Shown: positions 43,754 to 53,044, numbered from the stretch's first letter. The stretch is 64,000 nucleotides of DNA from JACTOJ01 sp032335695 (GCF_032335695.1 NZ_JACTOJ010000015.1:56676-120675); one strand, 5' to 3'. Translations and numbers: made by a program. Notes: generated by a model not told the origin, from the sequence alone.

Positions 43754-44125
43754 TTACAAATTTGAGATCCAAATTTCAGCATCTGGAATATTCTTGAATG
43801 TTCTGAAATGATTTCCTTTGTTAGCCTCCATAATCATTTCTTTAAATCTATCATTAAGCTTTTCTGCCTCTTCAATAATAATAGCAACTTTTACATGATA
43901 GTTTATAAATTTTTGCAGTGCCATACCTGCTAATCCTGTTTTAAGATTAAAGAAATCCTCTGATAATACATTAGAATGCAGTATTATCGTATAAATGTCA
44001 TTCTCCATGCATATAGATATGCAATCCACCACATCCTGCTCTGAAGAAAGTTTCATCAAATCAGAAGCAAATTCAATATATTTATTGTTATTTTTATTTA
44101 TCACTCTGTAATTCAAACTATTCAC
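43754..44125 (-). CDS. DUF4180-domain protein
   Basis: 123 residues covering one DUF4180 domain: NNKYIEFASDLMKLSSEQDVVDCISIC, ILHSNVLSEDFFNLKTGLAGMALQKFINY and MEANKGNHFRTF. Function unknown. Alone, with its own terminator. Cytoplasmic. Confidence 0.85.
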   Translation of the reverse strand: MNSLNYRVINKNNNKYIEFASDLMKLSSEQDVVDCISICMENDIYTIILHSNVLSEDFFNLKTGLAGMALQKFINYHVKVAIIIEEAEKLNDRFKEMIMEANKGNHFRTFKNIPDAEIWISNL

Positions 44126-44327
44126 TCTCCCTATAAATTACTTTTTTCTAAAAGTATAGAATCTATGCTCAAATTATAATAATTTTTTCTATAACGGTCA
44201 AGCATTTTATTATATTTTATTAAACTTTATTGTATTTTATTGAGTCTATTTTACAATATATTAACGTTGGTAAATTGAAAATTGCTTGGTTTTATCTGAT
44301 AGAAAAGCCTTTTATAATTAAGCTAAG

Positions 44328-44344
44328 TGAACCGTACCATAAGT
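44328..44344 (-). repeat. Short copy of the TACGGTTCAC repeat
   Basis: CTTATGGTACGGTTCAC on the minus strand is the left half of the palindromic element seen in full at 60314-60367. It lies in an intergenic stretch (44126-44458) in which I see no gene. Confidence 0.5.
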
Positions 44345-44458
44345 AATAGTATATTTACAAAATATGTTATAATATAAATAGGATCAAATCTGAGTAATAG
44401 GCAAATAGTAATTTACCGACTTAACTACAGATTATTTATATTTATACGGAGGGAAAAC

Positions 44459-45049
44459 ATGAATATTACTATCAAACCACTCATACCGAGGCTTTCAGCC
44501 GATTACTTTGACTTCTTCGAAAATCGGGCGTTCACAGATAATTCCCCGTATCGGTGTTATTGTCAGGTCTATCAAATGTCCAAGGAGCAGCAAAAAGCTG
44601 AGTTTGACAAAGTAGACGGGGCTGACATAGGTCGCGTGTCACGAAAAGTCGCCGAACGACAGATTGATTCGGGCGCGCTTCGGGGATACTTGGCTTTTGA
44701 CGACGGCGTTGCTATTGGCTGGTGCAACGCGAACGATAAAGCGAACTTCCCCATCGAATCGTGTACCGGTGAGCGCTTTTACGCACCGGCTGAAAAGCTA
44801 GAAAAGGCCGTGGTGTGTTTTGAGATTGCTCCTGAATATCGCGGGAAAGGAATTGCCACTGCTCTTTTGCAGCGCGTGATTGACGATGCGAGAGCCGAAG
44901 GCTATATCGCCGTCGAGGGTTTTCCCGTTGTGCGCGACGAGCGATTTGAATGGGATTGCACAGGCCCTCTTCGGCTGTATGAGAAGGCTGGATTTGTCAA
45001 AGTAGCTGTTCAAGAGAAGAATGTTGTTATGAGGAAAGAGTTGAAATAA
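44459..45049 (+). CDS. GNAT-family N-acetyltransferase, GC-rich
   Basis: 196 residues with a GNAT fold: the acetyl-CoA loop is EIAPEYRGKGIATALLQRVIDDARAEGY, then YEKAGFVKV. GGAGGG stands upstream. Base composition differs from the neighbours: the line 44641-44700 has 32 of 60 G/C, against 18 of 60 at 45421-45480. This suggests recent transfer from a higher-GC donor. The acceptor is unknown. Confidence 0.85.
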   Translation: MNITIKPLIPRLSADYFDFFENRAFTDNSPYRCYCQVYQMSKEQQKAEFDKVDGADIGRVSRKVAERQIDSGALRGYLAFDDGVAIGWCNANDKANFPIESCTGERFYAPAEKLEKAVVCFEIAPEYRGKGIATALLQRVIDDARAEGYIAVEGFPVVRDERFEWDCTGPLRLYEKAGFVKVAVQEKNVVMRKELK

Positions 45050-45283
45050 CAACGAATAGTATAAGCATAACATGAAGATGCCAAATTCCATAATTTGAAA
45101 TACAACGTCTATACGATTTCTCTAAAATTGCAGTCTGTCAGATCACAAGGAAATTTCTTAACAAGCGTTGGCTATTCATTGGATACATTCCATGATTATC
45201 AAAATCTTGCGGCGGTACTTTTAATTGGAGGTACTGGATGGGGAAATCAGCATTTAATTATATGTTGCAGGGAGGAAAATTGT

Positions 45284-45793
45284 TTGGAACGTATTTTAAT
45301 TATAGGTGGTAATGGATGTGGAAAAACGACATTAGCGCAAAAATTAGCTAGAAAATTGGAACTTCCTTTAATTCACCTTGATATACTATATTGGAGAGAT
45401 AATTGGCAAAATGCTTCAAAAGATGAATTTGATGATTTGTTACTGAAAGAACTTTCAAAACCGAAATGGATTTTAGATGGAAATATTAATCGTACAATAC
45501 CTCTTAGATTAAAGTATTGTGATACATTGATTTATATGGATTTCTCACGCACTATATGCGTTTATGGTGCTATAAAGAGAGTTATAAAAAATTATGGGAA
45601 AAGCCGCCTTGATATGGGTGGATATTGCCCTGAAAAATTTGATAAAGATAAAATTGAGTTTATAAAGTCTATTTGGAAGCATGATAAGGAAAATAGAAAA
45701 CGCTTTTATGATATACTCAATAATGAAAGTGCTGTAAATAAAATAGTTTTGAAAAATCGAAGGCAAGTAAATAAGTTTTTGCAGAGATTATGA
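45284..45793 (+). CDS. P-loop NTPase, topology-modulation/FlaR-like kinase family
   Basis: 169 residues from TTG 45284 (GGGAGG eight bases upstream). Walker A is GGNGCGKTTLAQKLA at the very start, followed by LIHLDILYWRDNW and LDGNINRT, as in the small adenylate-kinase-like FlaR/topology-modulation proteins. The frame is open upstream to 45095, but that part resembles nothing and lacks a site. Substrate unknown. Confidence 0.8.
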   Translation: MERILIIGGNGCGKTTLAQKLARKLELPLIHLDILYWRDNWQNASKDEFDDLLLKELSKPKWILDGNINRTIPLRLKYCDTLIYMDFSRTICVYGAIKRVIKNYGKSRLDMGGYCPEKFDKDKIEFIKSIWKHDKENRKRFYDILNNESAVNKIVLKNRRQVNKFLQRL

Positions 45794-45840
45794 AAATACT
45801 ACGAAGCTGACAAATTCCAACTTGAAAGCGGGGTGTAAAA

Positions 45841-46356
45841 GTGGCAGGATACCAAAATAGACAAGAATTGATTTTAGAAATTTCAAATCGTGCAAAACTA
45901 TTCATCGAAGAATTTAATGATATTGATGAAAAAGATAAAGATAGGTTAATTGATGGAGTTGACAGAACGCCTACTCAAATGATTGCCTATCAGTTAGGGT
46001 GGATGAATCTCATTCTTGATTGGGAGAAGCAAGAACGGCAAGGGCATGTTGTTATCACTCCAACTCCAGCCTATAAATGGAATAATCTCAGTGGTTTATA
46101 TGAAAGTTTTTATAAACAATACAAAGAATATACTCTCAAGGAGTTAAGCACTATGTTTATAAAGGCAGAACAGCAAGTTATTGAAATGATTAACAGTTAT
46201 ACAGATGCGGAATTATTTCAGCAAGGCGGAAGAAAATGGTCATCATCAACTCCATCCAATTGGGCAATATGTAAGTGGATTCACATCAATACTGTTGCAC
46301 CGTTCAAGTCCTTCAGAACAAAAATACGAAAGTGGAAAAAGTTGCAACAAATATAA
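45841..46356 (+). CDS. ClbS/DfsB-family four-helix protein
   Basis: 171 residues. TPTQMIAYQLGWMNLILDWE, the PAYKWNNLSGLYESFY block and SNWAICKWIHINTVAPFKSFRTKIRKW mark the DfsB/ClbS (DUF1706) family. Some members (ClbS) protect DNA by hydrolysing colibactin; most are uncharacterised. GTG start with GGGGTG upstream. Confidence 0.85.
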   Translation: MAGYQNRQELILEISNRAKLFIEEFNDIDEKDKDRLIDGVDRTPTQMIAYQLGWMNLILDWEKQERQGHVVITPTPAYKWNNLSGLYESFYKQYKEYTLKELSTMFIKAEQQVIEMINSYTDAELFQQGGRKWSSSTPSNWAICKWIHINTVAPFKSFRTKIRKWKKLQQI

Positions 46357-46486
46357 AAATCTCAACTACAAATTTTAAGTTATATAACCGATTGAGAAAT
46401 AGTAATTTATCATATCCAATACCACCCACTAGCTATAGTGAAATAGTTCACCAATATCCCAGAAATATTCCGACTAAAAAAATTCG

Positions 46487-47032
46487 TTATTGTTTCTTTT
46501 CAAATTCAGTATTCCACTTATCGTTCTTTAACCAGTTGAATAGCTGACTGCATTGAATATAACTTTTTTGTTTATCCTTATTAATCTCCAGTACATCAGT
46601 AACACATTGGGCTTTTGCGATCCCCTGTACTACGCATGCAGGTTGTATTTTTATTTCGTGCTTATCGGAAGTAGTTATATACAGTGTTGATGGTGCGATA
46701 TTTGCATTAAATATAGCATTGATTTGATCTTTAGGTATTTCGCCTTTATATGGTTTAGCTTGTTGCAACCAAGCTGTAATTTCATTTATAGTAGTTTTTT
46801 CATCTTTAGGTATCCACCAAATGGAAGCAGGAGAATCATCTGATAGACTAACGTTTTCAATGCTTTTTAGTTCAGATTCAGACATAGCTACAGTGCTACC
46901 AGTCATTTGCTGTGTCAATCCTGAAGAAGTGGTTGTTTGTCTTTGAATCTGATTACTCTTGCCCTCTGTAATGAAGACTAGAGACATTAAAGAAAGAAGT
47001 CCACATATTATGATTTTTTGATGCTTCTCCAT
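46487..47032 (-). CDS. Exported protein of unknown function
   Basis: 181 residues with an N-terminal signal (IIICGLLSLMSLVFIT), then a Ser/Thr-rich linker and a domain with three Cys (QPACVVQG, AQCVTDV, IQCSQLFNWL). No family recognised. Monocistronic. About 130 bases downstream (46357-46486) contain no feature I can support. Confidence 0.65.
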   Translation of the reverse strand: MEKHQKIIICGLLSLMSLVFITEGKSNQIQRQTTTSSGLTQQMTGSTVAMSESELKSIENVSLSDDSPASIWWIPKDEKTTINEITAWLQQAKPYKGEIPKDQINAIFNANIAPSTLYITTSDKHEIKIQPACVVQGIAKAQCVTDVLEINKDKQKSYIQCSQLFNWLKNDKWNTEFEKKQ

Positions 47033-47285
47033 ACAAATCCTCCTGTTAGGACCATATCATGCCAATATACGCTGGCATATATCAAAATTGTACTATAGTT
47101 AGAATATATTTACAAGAATAATGTCTGGATTACCTCCCCCTTAAAATGTTATTTGTTTACGTATAACTAATAGAATGTTAAATGATGCTATAACAAGGGG
47201 GAAATAAAATAACAAAGCTGTATAAGCACACATATTAAAAAGAGAAGACTAAATACATAAAACTAAAATCAATGAGGTGCAATAT

Positions 47286-48101
47286 ATGAAGAAAAAACAA
47301 AGTACATTAAAGATTACCGCAGCATACGCAGCTTTTAGCCTAATATGGCTAATATTTTCTAACAAGGCCTTAGGCTGGCTTTCCAATGATATTGAAGTAA
47401 TAATGAATATTGATCAGTATAGAGGATATTTTTATGTTATTCTATCGGCTGGTCTCCTATACTTTGCAATAAATAATATGGAGATAAGATATATAAGTAA
47501 GATAACAACCTTGAAAGCCCAAAACACAGTTTTAAAGCAAGATATGGAAAGCATCGGAGCAAAACTTCATTTTAATGAGTATACAAATAGAAAGCTAGAG
47601 GGCTACGCGAATATTGATGAACTTACAGGACTTTATAACAGAAGAAAGGGATTAAAGCTTATAAGAGAACAAGTAGATCAGTTAGCAACCCTTGAAGATT
47701 CGATACTTATCGCATTTATAGATATTGATGATTTAAAAACAATAAATGATACCTTTGGTCATATTGAAGGTGACATTCTGCTTATATCTGTAGCAACGAT
47801 AATAAAAGATTCCTTAGCCAAAAAAGATATAATATTCAGATATGGAGGGGATGAATTCTTGGCTGTGCTTCCAGGAGCCAGCATGAAGGATATGCAAGGA
47901 ATAAGTAACCGATTGGAAGCAGCTATATCAAGCTATAATGCATACAGCTTGAAAAGCTATGCAATAAATGTAAGCATTGGTTTTTCAGAATGCAACGCCA
48001 AAAATTGCAGAAATATTGAAGAGCTTATTCGAGAAGCTGACGATAAAATGTATGCCAACAAGAGAGCTAAAAAACTAAATTTAGTTAGTAATTTTAGTTA
48101 A
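47286..48101 (+). CDS. Diguanylate cyclase with GGDEF domain
   Basis: 271 residues: two membrane segments (AYAAFSLIWLIFS; YFYVILSAGLLYFAI), a coiled linker and a GGDEF domain. The active site is intact, RYGGDEFLAVLPG, and the start DELTGLYNRRKG is standard. It makes cyclic di-GMP. No inhibitory RxxD site is seen immediately upstream of GGDEF. ATG 47286 follows GAGGTG. Upstream, CCCCCTT and AAGGGGG (about 58 bases apart) could pair. Confidence 0.9.
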   Translation: MKKKQSTLKITAAYAAFSLIWLIFSNKALGWLSNDIEVIMNIDQYRGYFYVILSAGLLYFAINNMEIRYISKITTLKAQNTVLKQDMESIGAKLHFNEYTNRKLEGYANIDELTGLYNRRKGLKLIREQVDQLATLEDSILIAFIDIDDLKTINDTFGHIEGDILLISVATIIKDSLAKKDIIFRYGGDEFLAVLPGASMKDMQGISNRLEAAISSYNAYSLKSYAINVSIGFSECNAKNCRNIEELIREADDKMYANKRAKKLNLVSNFS

Positions 48102-48180
48102 CTAAGAGATCTTGAATTTAAGCTGGGCTGAATATCTTCACTTGTAATAGAATAGTCATGGATTTTCTATAAACCGATGT

Positions 48181-48210
48181 AAAGAACTGCTTTCAAGGCA
48201 GTTCTTTTTT
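48181..48210 (+). terminator. Terminator of the diguanylate cyclase gene
   Basis: AAAGAACTGC pairs with GCAGTTCTTT over TTTCAAG, followed by T. A short TACGGTTCACC copy lies just beyond at 48219-48230. Confidence 0.9.
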
Positions 48211-48261
48211 AGACCTTCATACGGTTCACCCTATCTATTTAACTGCGGTTTTTATTAAAAG

Positions 48262-49131
48262 TTAATATGCTAATACCTCATATCCATCGCTTGTAACCAA
48301 TACCATGATTTCCTCTTGAGCTGAAGGCTGCCCATCTGCCGTATAAAAAGTCCAATCATTTTTCTTATCTAAAAATATTTCGTCCGTTCCTGCATTAATC
48401 ATTGGCTCTATGGTAAATACCATGCCTGGTACCATCAGCATATCTGTTTTTTTCTTAGAAACATAGCTTACCCAAGGATCTTCATGAAATTCTAATCCAA
48501 TTCCATGTCCTCCAATTTCTTTTACTACAGAGTATCCATTTTTCATAGCATGCTCATGTATTGCATATCCCATATCTCCAAGAAATCCCCAAGGTTTTAC
48601 TTGTTTTAACCCTAAATCAATACATTCTCGCACAACGCGAATCAAATTTTCCTTCTTCTCACTTACATCTCCAATGCAGAACATTCTAGATGAATCCGAA
48701 AAGTATCCTTGATATATGGTTGAAACATCAACATTGATAATATCTCCGCTTTTTAGTTTTACATCTTTTGATGGTATGCCATGACATACCTGTTCATTAA
48801 TAGAGGTACATACACTTTTGGGAAATCCTTCGTACCCAAGTTGTGCTGGTACAGCACCAAACTCTACTGTTTTTTCATAGATAAGCTGGTTAATTTCTTC
48901 TGTGGTCATACCTTCCTGTATATGCTCAGCAATATAATCTAAAACAGCAATATTAATTTTTCCACTTTTACGTATTCCTGTTATCTGTTCAGTTGTTTTT
49001 ATAATATTCCTAGGTGGGACTATATGTCCCTGTGCTTTATAAAACTCAATTCTACTATCAAACTCGGCATGGCATTTTTTGTATTTTTTCCCACTGCCAC
49101 ACCAACATAAATCATTTCTCCCTAATTTCAT
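48262..49131 (-). CDS. map: Type I methionine aminopeptidase with SEC-C zinc motif
   Basis: 289 residues. The N-terminal SEC-C motif GRNDLCWCGSGKKYKKCH binds zinc and is a known extension in some MetAPs. The metal ligands of the pita-bread core are Asp (NVDVSTIY), Asp (YFSDSSRM), His (EIGGHGIG), Glu (FTIEPM) and Glu (SAQEEIMV). It removes the initiator Met. Start 49131 has GGAG six bases upstream. Probably a second map copy besides the usual ribosomal-operon one, which is outside the window. Confidence 0.92.
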   Translation of the reverse strand: MKLGRNDLCWCGSGKKYKKCHAEFDSRIEFYKAQGHIVPPRNIIKTTEQITGIRKSGKINIAVLDYIAEHIQEGMTTEEINQLIYEKTVEFGAVPAQLGYEGFPKSVCTSINEQVCHGIPSKDVKLKSGDIINVDVSTIYQGYFSDSSRMFCIGDVSEKKENLIRVVRECIDLGLKQVKPWGFLGDMGYAIHEHAMKNGYSVVKEIGGHGIGLEFHEDPWVSYVSKKKTDMLMVPGMVFTIEPMINAGTDEIFLDKKNDWTFYTADGQPSAQEEIMVLVTSDGYEVLAY

Positions 49132-49158
49132 CCTACACTCCATTTACTAATTTATTTT

Positions 49159-49545
49159 TTAAATTTCCACAAATTTATTATTTGCAACCGGAAGGATATT
49201 AGGTCTCACATATAACTGAATAGCTACCAAAGTCTTTCTATATTGATTGGGGGTGTATCCATAAGCATCTACAAAAGCCCTTGTAAAACTTTCTTGACAG
49301 GAAAACCCATACTTTAACGCTATATCCAGAAGTCTATCCTGTGTATTTTTCACTTCTATTGCAGCAAGAGTTAATCTACGCTTTGATAAATATTGTTTAA
49401 AAGTAATCCCCATATATTCATGAAACTTATTTGAACAATAAAACTGAGAGTATCCAACGTAATTTGACATTTCAGCCAGCGTTGGATTTCTTGTAATATT
49501 AACTTCTATCCAGTTGACCATATTTTCTACCGTATTAAGCGACAA
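49159..49545 (-). CDS. AraC-family DNA-binding protein without sensor domain
   Basis: 128 residues holding just the two AraC helix-turn-helices: LAEMSNYVGYSQFYCSNKFHEYMGITFKQYLSKRRL and LLDIALKYGFSCQESFTRAFVDAYGYTPNQYRK. Many relatives carry a C-terminal effector domain; here translation stops soon after, so it is either a short regulator or a truncated gene. GAGGTG stands upstream. Confidence 0.82.
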   Translation of the reverse strand: MSLNTVENMVNWIEVNITRNPTLAEMSNYVGYSQFYCSNKFHEYMGITFKQYLSKRRLTLAAIEVKNTQDRLLDIALKYGFSCQESFTRAFVDAYGYTPNQYRKTLVAIQLYVRPNILPVANNKFVEI

Positions 49546-49719
49546 GTATACTCACCTCCCTGTAAGAATATTGTACTAGATTCTTTAATTAAAAACTTAA
49601 CATAACTTGCAATAATTCTACTTATTTAAATGCCCTATCAAATATTATATATCTTAAATGGCTGCACCTTCAATTAATGCCACAAATTCAACTGCTTCAA
49701 GTTATAACTGCAAAAAAAG

Positions 49720-49811
49720 GCGACACAGACACTATTTTTACAGCAAAACTTATAGAAAAATAGCTCCAGCAAAAATTGCTAGAGCTATTGGTATGTAACG
49801 GAGAGATAGGA
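49720..49811. repeat. First copy of a tRNA-Ser-terminator-like direct repeat
   Basis: The segment with TACAGCAAAA..TAGCTCCAGCAAAAATTGCTAGAGCTATTGGT..GGAGAGA is nearly repeated at 52240-52332. The TAGCTC-AGCAA hairpin, read on the minus strand, looks like the terminator after a tRNA-Ser gene, and CGGAGAG is the acceptor end. The tRNA part is degenerate here. Region 49546-49852 has no gene. Confidence 0.65.
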
Positions 49812-49852
49812 ATTTAGTCGGAACTGCTTTAGTCATCACTATTCTTTCCAAC

Positions 49853-50926
49853 TTACATAGCAAGGCTTTCAATATATATGTCCTTTTCCTTACTTAAATC
49901 AAGCAAAACACTACCGTCAAGCAATATAGGATTTAGCAGATCATCCATATTCACTTTAACAACCTTGCATTTACGTTTATCGCTTAGAATTACCTCTTCT
50001 CCAATGTAGAAATTCGTCATATGTCTTAAAAACATATTGCAATAATTAAAGTCGAGCTTTTCAAAACTTTCTTGCCTAATGATATTAAGTACATCAAAAG
50101 GGCTTCTAATGTCTTCGGAGTAACTTCCTGAACTAATTTCATCAAATAAATCTGCAATTGCAATTATTTTTGAGAATTTGTGTATTTTATCATTCTTAAG
50201 TCCAAATGGATATCCAGATCCATCCATACGTTCATGATGCATTAATATTCCATAGCCCACAGAGGGATCTAAATACTGGAATTTTTTTATAAATTCATAG
50301 CCAATGATAGGATGTGTCTTAAATATCTTATATTCATTTGTAGTTAGCTTACTACCTTTTTCTATAATACTTTTATCTAGTTTTGTTATACCAAAGTCAT
50401 GCAGCACCGCAGAGTACATCAAAAAATTCAGATCCTTCTCAGTAACCCCTAACCACTTTCCAAGTATAAAGCTAATAACCCCCACATTCAGGCTATGTCT
50501 AAAAAAATTTTGTTCTGTGTTTCTGTTAATAGCAATATTTTTAAGAATTGCATCTGTTGCGGTAAATTTATCTTGAATGTTTTTCGTAAAAACTCTCAAC
50601 TCGTCTATATCCGTTCGCTTTAGGTCTGATATACTATCTAATGTTTTCTCTAAATCAGCAGAGAAGCTATTTAAAATATTCTCAATTTCATCAATTGTTT
50701 TCAAATTAAATGAAATATTATTATTTAATTTCTTTTCCAGCGAATCACTTTCAACATATACTTCAACACTATTTATTAAATAAGACTTTTTAAGCTGAGT
50801 TAATACTAGTTCAGTAATAGGTTGGTCTTTTGCTAGTAACATATTGTTTCTTTCATATATATCAGCAGCAGCTATCATTCCCGCTTTTATATCACTGACT
50901 GATATTGATTTTTTGTGACTTGACAT
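49853..50926 (-). CDS. HD-GYP domain protein (c-di-GMP phosphodiesterase-like)
   Basis: 357 residues. The HD-GYP motifs are complete: RHSLNVGV, AVLHDFG (HD), KTHPIIGYE, MHHERMDGSGYP (HHExxxGxGYP) and IIAIADLFDEISS. The N-terminal 100 residues are a DUF3391-like domain (SVSDIKAGMIAAADIY), and a short C-terminal beta domain follows. It should hydrolyse cyclic di-GMP. It lies inside the segment bracketed by the tRNA-Ser-like repeats. Confidence 0.9.
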   Translation of the reverse strand: MSSHKKSISVSDIKAGMIAAADIYERNNMLLAKDQPITELVLTQLKKSYLINSVEVYVESDSLEKKLNNNISFNLKTIDEIENILNSFSADLEKTLDSISDLKRTDIDELRVFTKNIQDKFTATDAILKNIAINRNTEQNFFRHSLNVGVISFILGKWLGVTEKDLNFLMYSAVLHDFGITKLDKSIIEKGSKLTTNEYKIFKTHPIIGYEFIKKFQYLDPSVGYGILMHHERMDGSGYPFGLKNDKIHKFSKIIAIADLFDEISSGSYSEDIRSPFDVLNIIRQESFEKLDFNYCNMFLRHMTNFYIGEEVILSDKRKCKVVKVNMDDLLNPILLDGSVLLDLSKEKDIYIESLAM

Positions 50927-51275
50927 TCAACTTCACCTCCGACGCAATAATTAACGTTTTCGAATGTACACTTTAATTACATTATCGTACTATAATTTCA
51001 TTTCTAAAGATGGTTTTTAATCTTAATTATAATTTTAACCATTCCAAAAATTCTATGTCATTGATTATACGGTTCATCATTCAATCTATAAAAGATGGTT
51101 AGTGCTATTTGGCATCTCTAATGGATATTTATAGTAAAAAACAATTGGATATATATTCAGATCAATTTAAAATTACATATCTAATATTATCGATTAATAT
51201 ACATATAATAATTGGTATTTTAATCATTTTATTTATTTTTGTGCCTTGCGCACGGCGAAGGGAATGGCCGTTAGT

Positions 51276-51815
51276 ATGAGAAAGATTTGGTATATAATTT
51301 TATCCACTTTATTTATATTAATATTTCTAGTATGTTATCTATGGACTACAGGTACACTTAAATATTTTAATACAAAACCAACTGATTTGAGTAAAGAAAA
51401 TATAAATAACGTATATCTAAATAAAAATTATAATCTAAAGGTAGCAGAAGAAGCCTTTGGTGTAGTTACAAAGAAGGTGGATAATTCTAATTACACAGAT
51501 TATGAATTTACTTCATCTTCTACTAAAATAGCAACTGTAAGAGTTCATAATAATAAGATAATTGGAATCTTCACACAAGATTTTGATGATAGTTTAAGAA
51601 CAGAAAAAAATATTACTTTTACTTCCTCTTTTGAAGATATCGTTAAGGCATATGGAAATAATTTCAAAAAGTCAATTTACAAAGATGAGATGGGGAGCGG
51701 AGAGAGATATGATATTACGTTTGTCGATAAGAAAAATAAATTTAATTTAGTTTTTGAATTTACGAAAATTGATAATAATGATAAATTGAATTTTATACAA
51801 TTCTCTAAATATTAA
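51276..51815 (+). CDS. Membrane-anchored protein of unknown function
   Basis: About 179 residues with one N-terminal membrane segment (YIILSTLFILIFLVCYLW) and an outer domain with beta pattern (YTDYEFTSSSTKIATVRVHNNKIIGIFTQDF). The frame is open from 51246; I prefer the ATG at 51276. A GC-rich patch (51241-51270) precedes it. No family recognised. It lies inside the bracketed segment with the HD-GYP gene. Confidence 0.6.
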   Translation: MRKIWYIILSTLFILIFLVCYLWTTGTLKYFNTKPTDLSKENINNVYLNKNYNLKVAEEAFGVVTKKVDNSNYTDYEFTSSSTKIATVRVHNNKIIGIFTQDFDDSLRTEKNITFTSSFEDIVKAYGNNFKKSIYKDEMGSGERYDITFVDKKNKFNLVFEFTKIDNNDKLNFIQFSKY

Positions 51816-51849
51816 GTATGTCCGTTTTGAATATTCTTATATTGTACAG

Positions 51850-52215
51850 CACATGATACTAACCTGTGCTAATTTTAGGTGAGCCTAACATGGGCGGTAA
51901 TTTTGTGGTAAAGATTAAGTATATACTTTACATGATAGTCAAAAAATCTTGGTAGCAAAAATAATAACTTTTTTCATAAAATAGTTCCCTCAGTTATTAT
52001 CCTTATAAGCTTCACTTAATTTGGACTTATTTTCTTTCTGTAACTTTTCATGCTTTTTCAATATATTTATTATGCTTTATGACGGCTCTAGAGTACGATA
52101 GCTTGTGCTTGTTTTAGGATCCTTTAGTATTGTTCCTGAATAGGTGCTTACAAGATTATTGCTAATAGACATCTTTCCTTCATCCAAGTTAATCTCGCTA
52201 TCCATTTTCGTTTAG
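51850..52215 (-). pseudogene. Tyrosine integrase relic
   Basis: The minus strand reads DSEINLDEGKMSISNNL...GTILKDPKTSTSYRTLE, a stop at about 52078, then SIINILKKHEKLQKENKSKLSEAYKDNN in the same frame. Further down LGSPKISTG*YHVL matches the integrase end (LGHSKISTTxxIYSHVL). It is clearly a phage/ICE integrase with stops and deletions, lying next to a tRNA-Ser-like 3' end, where integrases commonly sit. Confidence 0.8.
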
Positions 52216-52239
52216 TTTTTTCCATTTCATCGTCAAAGG

Positions 52240-52332
52240 GGCGACGTAAGCACCATTTTTACAGCAAAATTTATAGCAAAATAGCTCCAGCAAAAATTGC
52301 TAGAGCTATTGGTGTGTAGCGGAGAGAAGGAG
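52240..52332. repeat. Second copy of the tRNA-Ser-terminator-like direct repeat
   Basis: This copy has the hairpin TAGCTCCAGC..GCTAGAGCTA and GGAGAGAAGGAG. It matches the copy at 49720-49811 for roughly 80 bases. The two lie 2.5 kb apart in the same orientation. Confidence 0.65.
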
Positions 52333-52392
52333 ATTTCAACTCCTGGTACGACTTAGAACCGTACGCCTGATTTCGAGTTGTGCTGAGAACTT
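52316..52392 (-). pseudogene. 3' half of a tRNA-Ser (anticodon CGA), relic
   Basis: On the minus strand the sequence has a loop CTCGAAA (anticodon CGA), then TCAGG, a long variable arm with the stem GTACG/CGTAC, a T-arm stem AGGAG/CTCCT and the acceptor end CTCTCCG. This is the layout of a class II (serine) tRNA 3' half. The 5' half is missing, the anticodon 5' strand (CACAA) does not pair, and the T loop has G where C56 is normal. It cannot be a working tRNA. Confidence 0.7.
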
Positions 52393-52466
52393 TTTTATAG
52401 TATTTAGCATTGATGAACGCTTGTTTTTATTTGTGTTTATTATACCAAGTACAAAATTCTTTAATA

Positions 52467-52841
52467 TCAACTCTTCTTAAATATGGATTTCACCGCTCGT
52501 TTTACCACATCAAAAAAACTTAATGAATAAACCATCCGATTTGGATCAACATAATTTCGAACAGCACGAAGCACTTTTTTTACTTCTTTAGAAGAAAAAG
52601 TATAAGTACCATTTTTCTTCGTTCGGATTGCATATCGTGGAATCCATTTTCCTTTAAATAATACGGATGCAATTACATAGTCAACCTCTTCCCAAGGAAT
52701 TTGAATATATTTGCGAGAATCACGAGAATTATAGAACTCAAAACCTTTATCGCCAATCATGATTTTGCCATAATCTGAAAAGCCTGTAAAAGCTGTTGCA
52801 TCAATTACAAGATCCACCTTTGTATTGAGTGATTGAACCAT
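52467..52841 (-). CDS. DUF956-family protein (ManO-like) of mannose PTS
   Basis: About 124 residues from the ATG at 52841 (GAGGTGGG upstream). VDLVIDATAFTGFSDYGKIMIGDKGFEFYNSRDSRKYIQIPWEEVDYVIASVLFKGKWIPRYAI is the DUF956 core. Such genes stand behind mannose-class PTS genes; the role may be regulatory. It is separated from the IID gene by a terminator and 200 bases, so partly read-through. Confidence 0.85.
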   Translation of the reverse strand: MVQSLNTKVDLVIDATAFTGFSDYGKIMIGDKGFEFYNSRDSRKYIQIPWEEVDYVIASVLFKGKWIPRYAIRTKKNGTYTFSSKEVKKVLRAVRNYVDPNRMVYSLSFFDVVKRAVKSIFKKS

Positions 52842-53007
52842 CCCACCCACCTCTTTTCTACTTATACACACATTTATTTTTATTATATATTTTTTATATG
52901 CTTCTATCAATTGTTCGAAAGTCCATTAAAAGCAACATATATTTCACCAATTTATTTCATTAGTATTGTAAAAATTGTTTTTCTCACTCTGCTTTATATG
53001 TTACAAA

Positions 53008-53036
53008 AGCCCAAGCTAAAAAGCTTAGGCTAAGTA
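53008..53036 (-). terminator. Terminator behind the PTS IID gene
   Basis: AGCCTAAGCT pairs with AGCTTGGGCT over TTTT on the minus strand, then TTTTG. Confidence 0.85.
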
Positions 53037-53044
53037 AAAAAGTG

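Noticed and set aside
45095..45283. N-terminal extension of the P-loop kinase
   Set aside because: No ribosome site, no similarity, and Walker A should be near the start as with TTG 45284.
47150..47285. Cyclic-di-GMP riboswitch before the GGDEF gene
   Set aside because: CCCCCTT/AAGGGGG can pair, but none of the conserved riboswitch core motifs is present.
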